A DNA stretch of 54,968 nt from a virus: positions 1 through 54,968 of IMG/VR virus record IMGVR_UViG_3300013005_000003, one strand, 5' to 3'. The notes beneath the pieces were generated by a model, which worked only from the letters and a program-made list of their open reading frames with translations, ran no database searches and was not told where the DNA came from. A program made the translations under genes and the position numbers. Shown in pieces: positions 54,230 through 54,968 of this stretch (position 1 is the stretch's first letter; the number at the start of each line of letters is the position of its first letter).

Positions 54230-54846
54230 GACACTTTCTCCACCCTCTGCGCATCTAGAGCTACCTTGGGTTTAATCCTAGCATCTCTTTGAGCTTGCGT
54301 CCAAGGCCTTCCCTTCAGAGCTTTTGACAGTTTTTGCCTAGCTTCTTCAGAGTTTACTCTACCTTTTTGAGCTTCCGACATTTTGCAACGAGTTTCTTCG
54401 CTACGCTTAGATCCGAGACGCTTGGCAACGCCCTTAGCAATGTGCTCCGGAGACTGCTTGACACCCCTTCTGCTATTGAAGTGGGCGCGCATTTTTTCAG
54501 TAACGATTCCGCGCTTCCGCCTGCCGGCTTCTATATGGACTTCAATCGGGACAGGTACACCATCACCTCCCCGAGTCATATTATAACCATTGGGAAGCAT
54601 GGAGTTCAGTTCGGCTATAAATTTAATTTCCTCAGCGCAGGCTTGAGCGTGGGTTTCGCATTCAACTAAAAGCTCAACTGAAAACGAGTCGTTTCCGTAG
54701 GCCCTTATCGCGTCGTACAGCGCGGTCTGTTTGCGCCAGCGCGCATTAAGAAGGTGCGCTTTAAAGCGCTCTTCGGCGGTCTTTCCTGTGTAGCCAATAT
54801 AAATCTTGCCATTCACAGAGCAGGAAATTTTGTACACCCTGTACAT
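54226..54846 (-). CDS. GIY-YIG homing endonuclease with NUMOD3
   Basis: 206 aa. N-terminal GIY-YIG-type core: VYKI (4-7), YIGYTGKT (16-23), ERFKAHL and E73. The NSMLPNGYNMTRGGDG segment is also typical. Two NUMOD3 DNA-binding repeats follow at about 148-180 (RSEETRCKMSEAQKGR and SEEARQKLSKALKGR). It is free-standing, with a one-base overlap with the adaptor stop across the circle joint and a four-base overlap with the first fibre gene, so it sits in the late message without breaking a neighbour. Confidence 0.85.
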   Translation of the reverse strand: MYRVYKISCSVNGKIYIGYTGKTAEERFKAHLLNARWRKQTALYDAIRAYGNDSFSVELLVECETHAQACAEEIKFIAELNSMLPNGYNMTRGGDGVPVPIEVHIEAGRRKRGIVTEKMRAHFNSRRGVKQSPEHIAKGVAKRLGSKRSEETRCKMSEAQKGRVNSEEARQKLSKALKGRPWTQAQRDARIKPKVALDAQRVEKVS

Positions 54847-54968
54847 TAATCCTCCCTGCGGATGATGCCACGATCAGCAATCTGGCGGATATCTTCGCCG
54901 TTCAACGCGGCGACGGATCGGTCGTAGAATCCTTGCCAGATCGGGATGATCTCTTCGTTCTTGAGGAA
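54846..54968. repeat. Right copy of 123-bp terminal direct repeat
   Basis: Identical to bases 1-123; it holds the last bases of the adaptor gene (minus strand) in duplicate. True unit length is therefore 54,845 bp. Any feature drawn here duplicates the left end and should not be counted twice. Confidence 0.9.

Noticed and set aside
1-54968. tRNA genes, integrase or cI-type repressor
   Set aside because: No cloverleaf with a TTC-type T-loop, no R-H-R-Y or serine recombinase motif and no clear lysogeny gene was recognised by eye. A tRNA search program would be needed to exclude tRNAs fully.

Overview
The window is a complete tailed-phage genome. Its last 123 bases (54846-54968) repeat bases 1-123 exactly, so it reads as a circular or circularly permuted contig with a unit length of 54,845 bp, and position 54846 equals position 1. 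The coding sequence is GC-rich and very dense, with many 1- and 4-base start/stop overlaps. It has a P22-like portal, a gp10-like tail hub, an SU10-like adaptor, internal virion proteins, and no tape measure or tail sheath. This points to a short-tailed (podovirus-like) phage. The full spanin pair and the lipoprotein signal point to a Gram-negative host. Codon use and small-protein types suggest an alphaproteobacterium, but that is inference. No integrase, cI-like repressor, tRNA or CRISPR array was recognised.

There are two divergent blocks. The late block is on the minus strand. It starts at about 17.8 kb and runs down to base 1, then continues through the circle joint from 54.8 kb down to 33.9 kb, about 38.8 kb in all. 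Its order is: small terminase, a helix-turn-helix protein, large terminase, portal, GroES-like protein, scaffold (split in two frames), then an internal terminator and a new promoter. Next come a decoration-type protein, the major capsid protein, head proteins, small basic proteins, tail accessory proteins, a Dps-like protein, a metallophosphoesterase, the lysis cassette (endolysin, holin, overlapping spanins) and the adaptor. Across the joint follow a GIY-YIG homing endonuclease, three long fibre proteins with two fibre-assembly chaperones, the tail hub, three internal virion proteins and a giant polyvalent protein with an HExxH zinc-protease motif.

The early block is on the plus strand, 18.1-33.9 kb. 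A first unit of four genes (18.1-19.7 kb) ends at a clear terminator. Then comes an 800-base gap, mostly non-coding, with nine copies of GTTTCA/TGAAAC. A second, long unit follows: about 20 small proteins, a primase-like protein plus a Toprim/AAA primase-helicase, an SF2 helicase with zinc finger, a VRR-NUC nuclease, a YqaJ exonuclease, RecT and an SSB-like protein. No DNA or RNA polymerase is encoded, so replication and transcription must use host enzymes. The two blocks converge on a hairpin at 33918-33941.

The observations most worth a second look are: three palindromes with a fixed core but covarying arms in the capsid-operon leader; the GTTTCA array; the scaffold gene broken at CTC-TGA in a way that a +1 shift would repair; a fibre tip made of seven strict 141-bp repeats (a likely seven-bladed propeller); and a Dps-like protein that keeps the spacing of the ferroxidase ligands.
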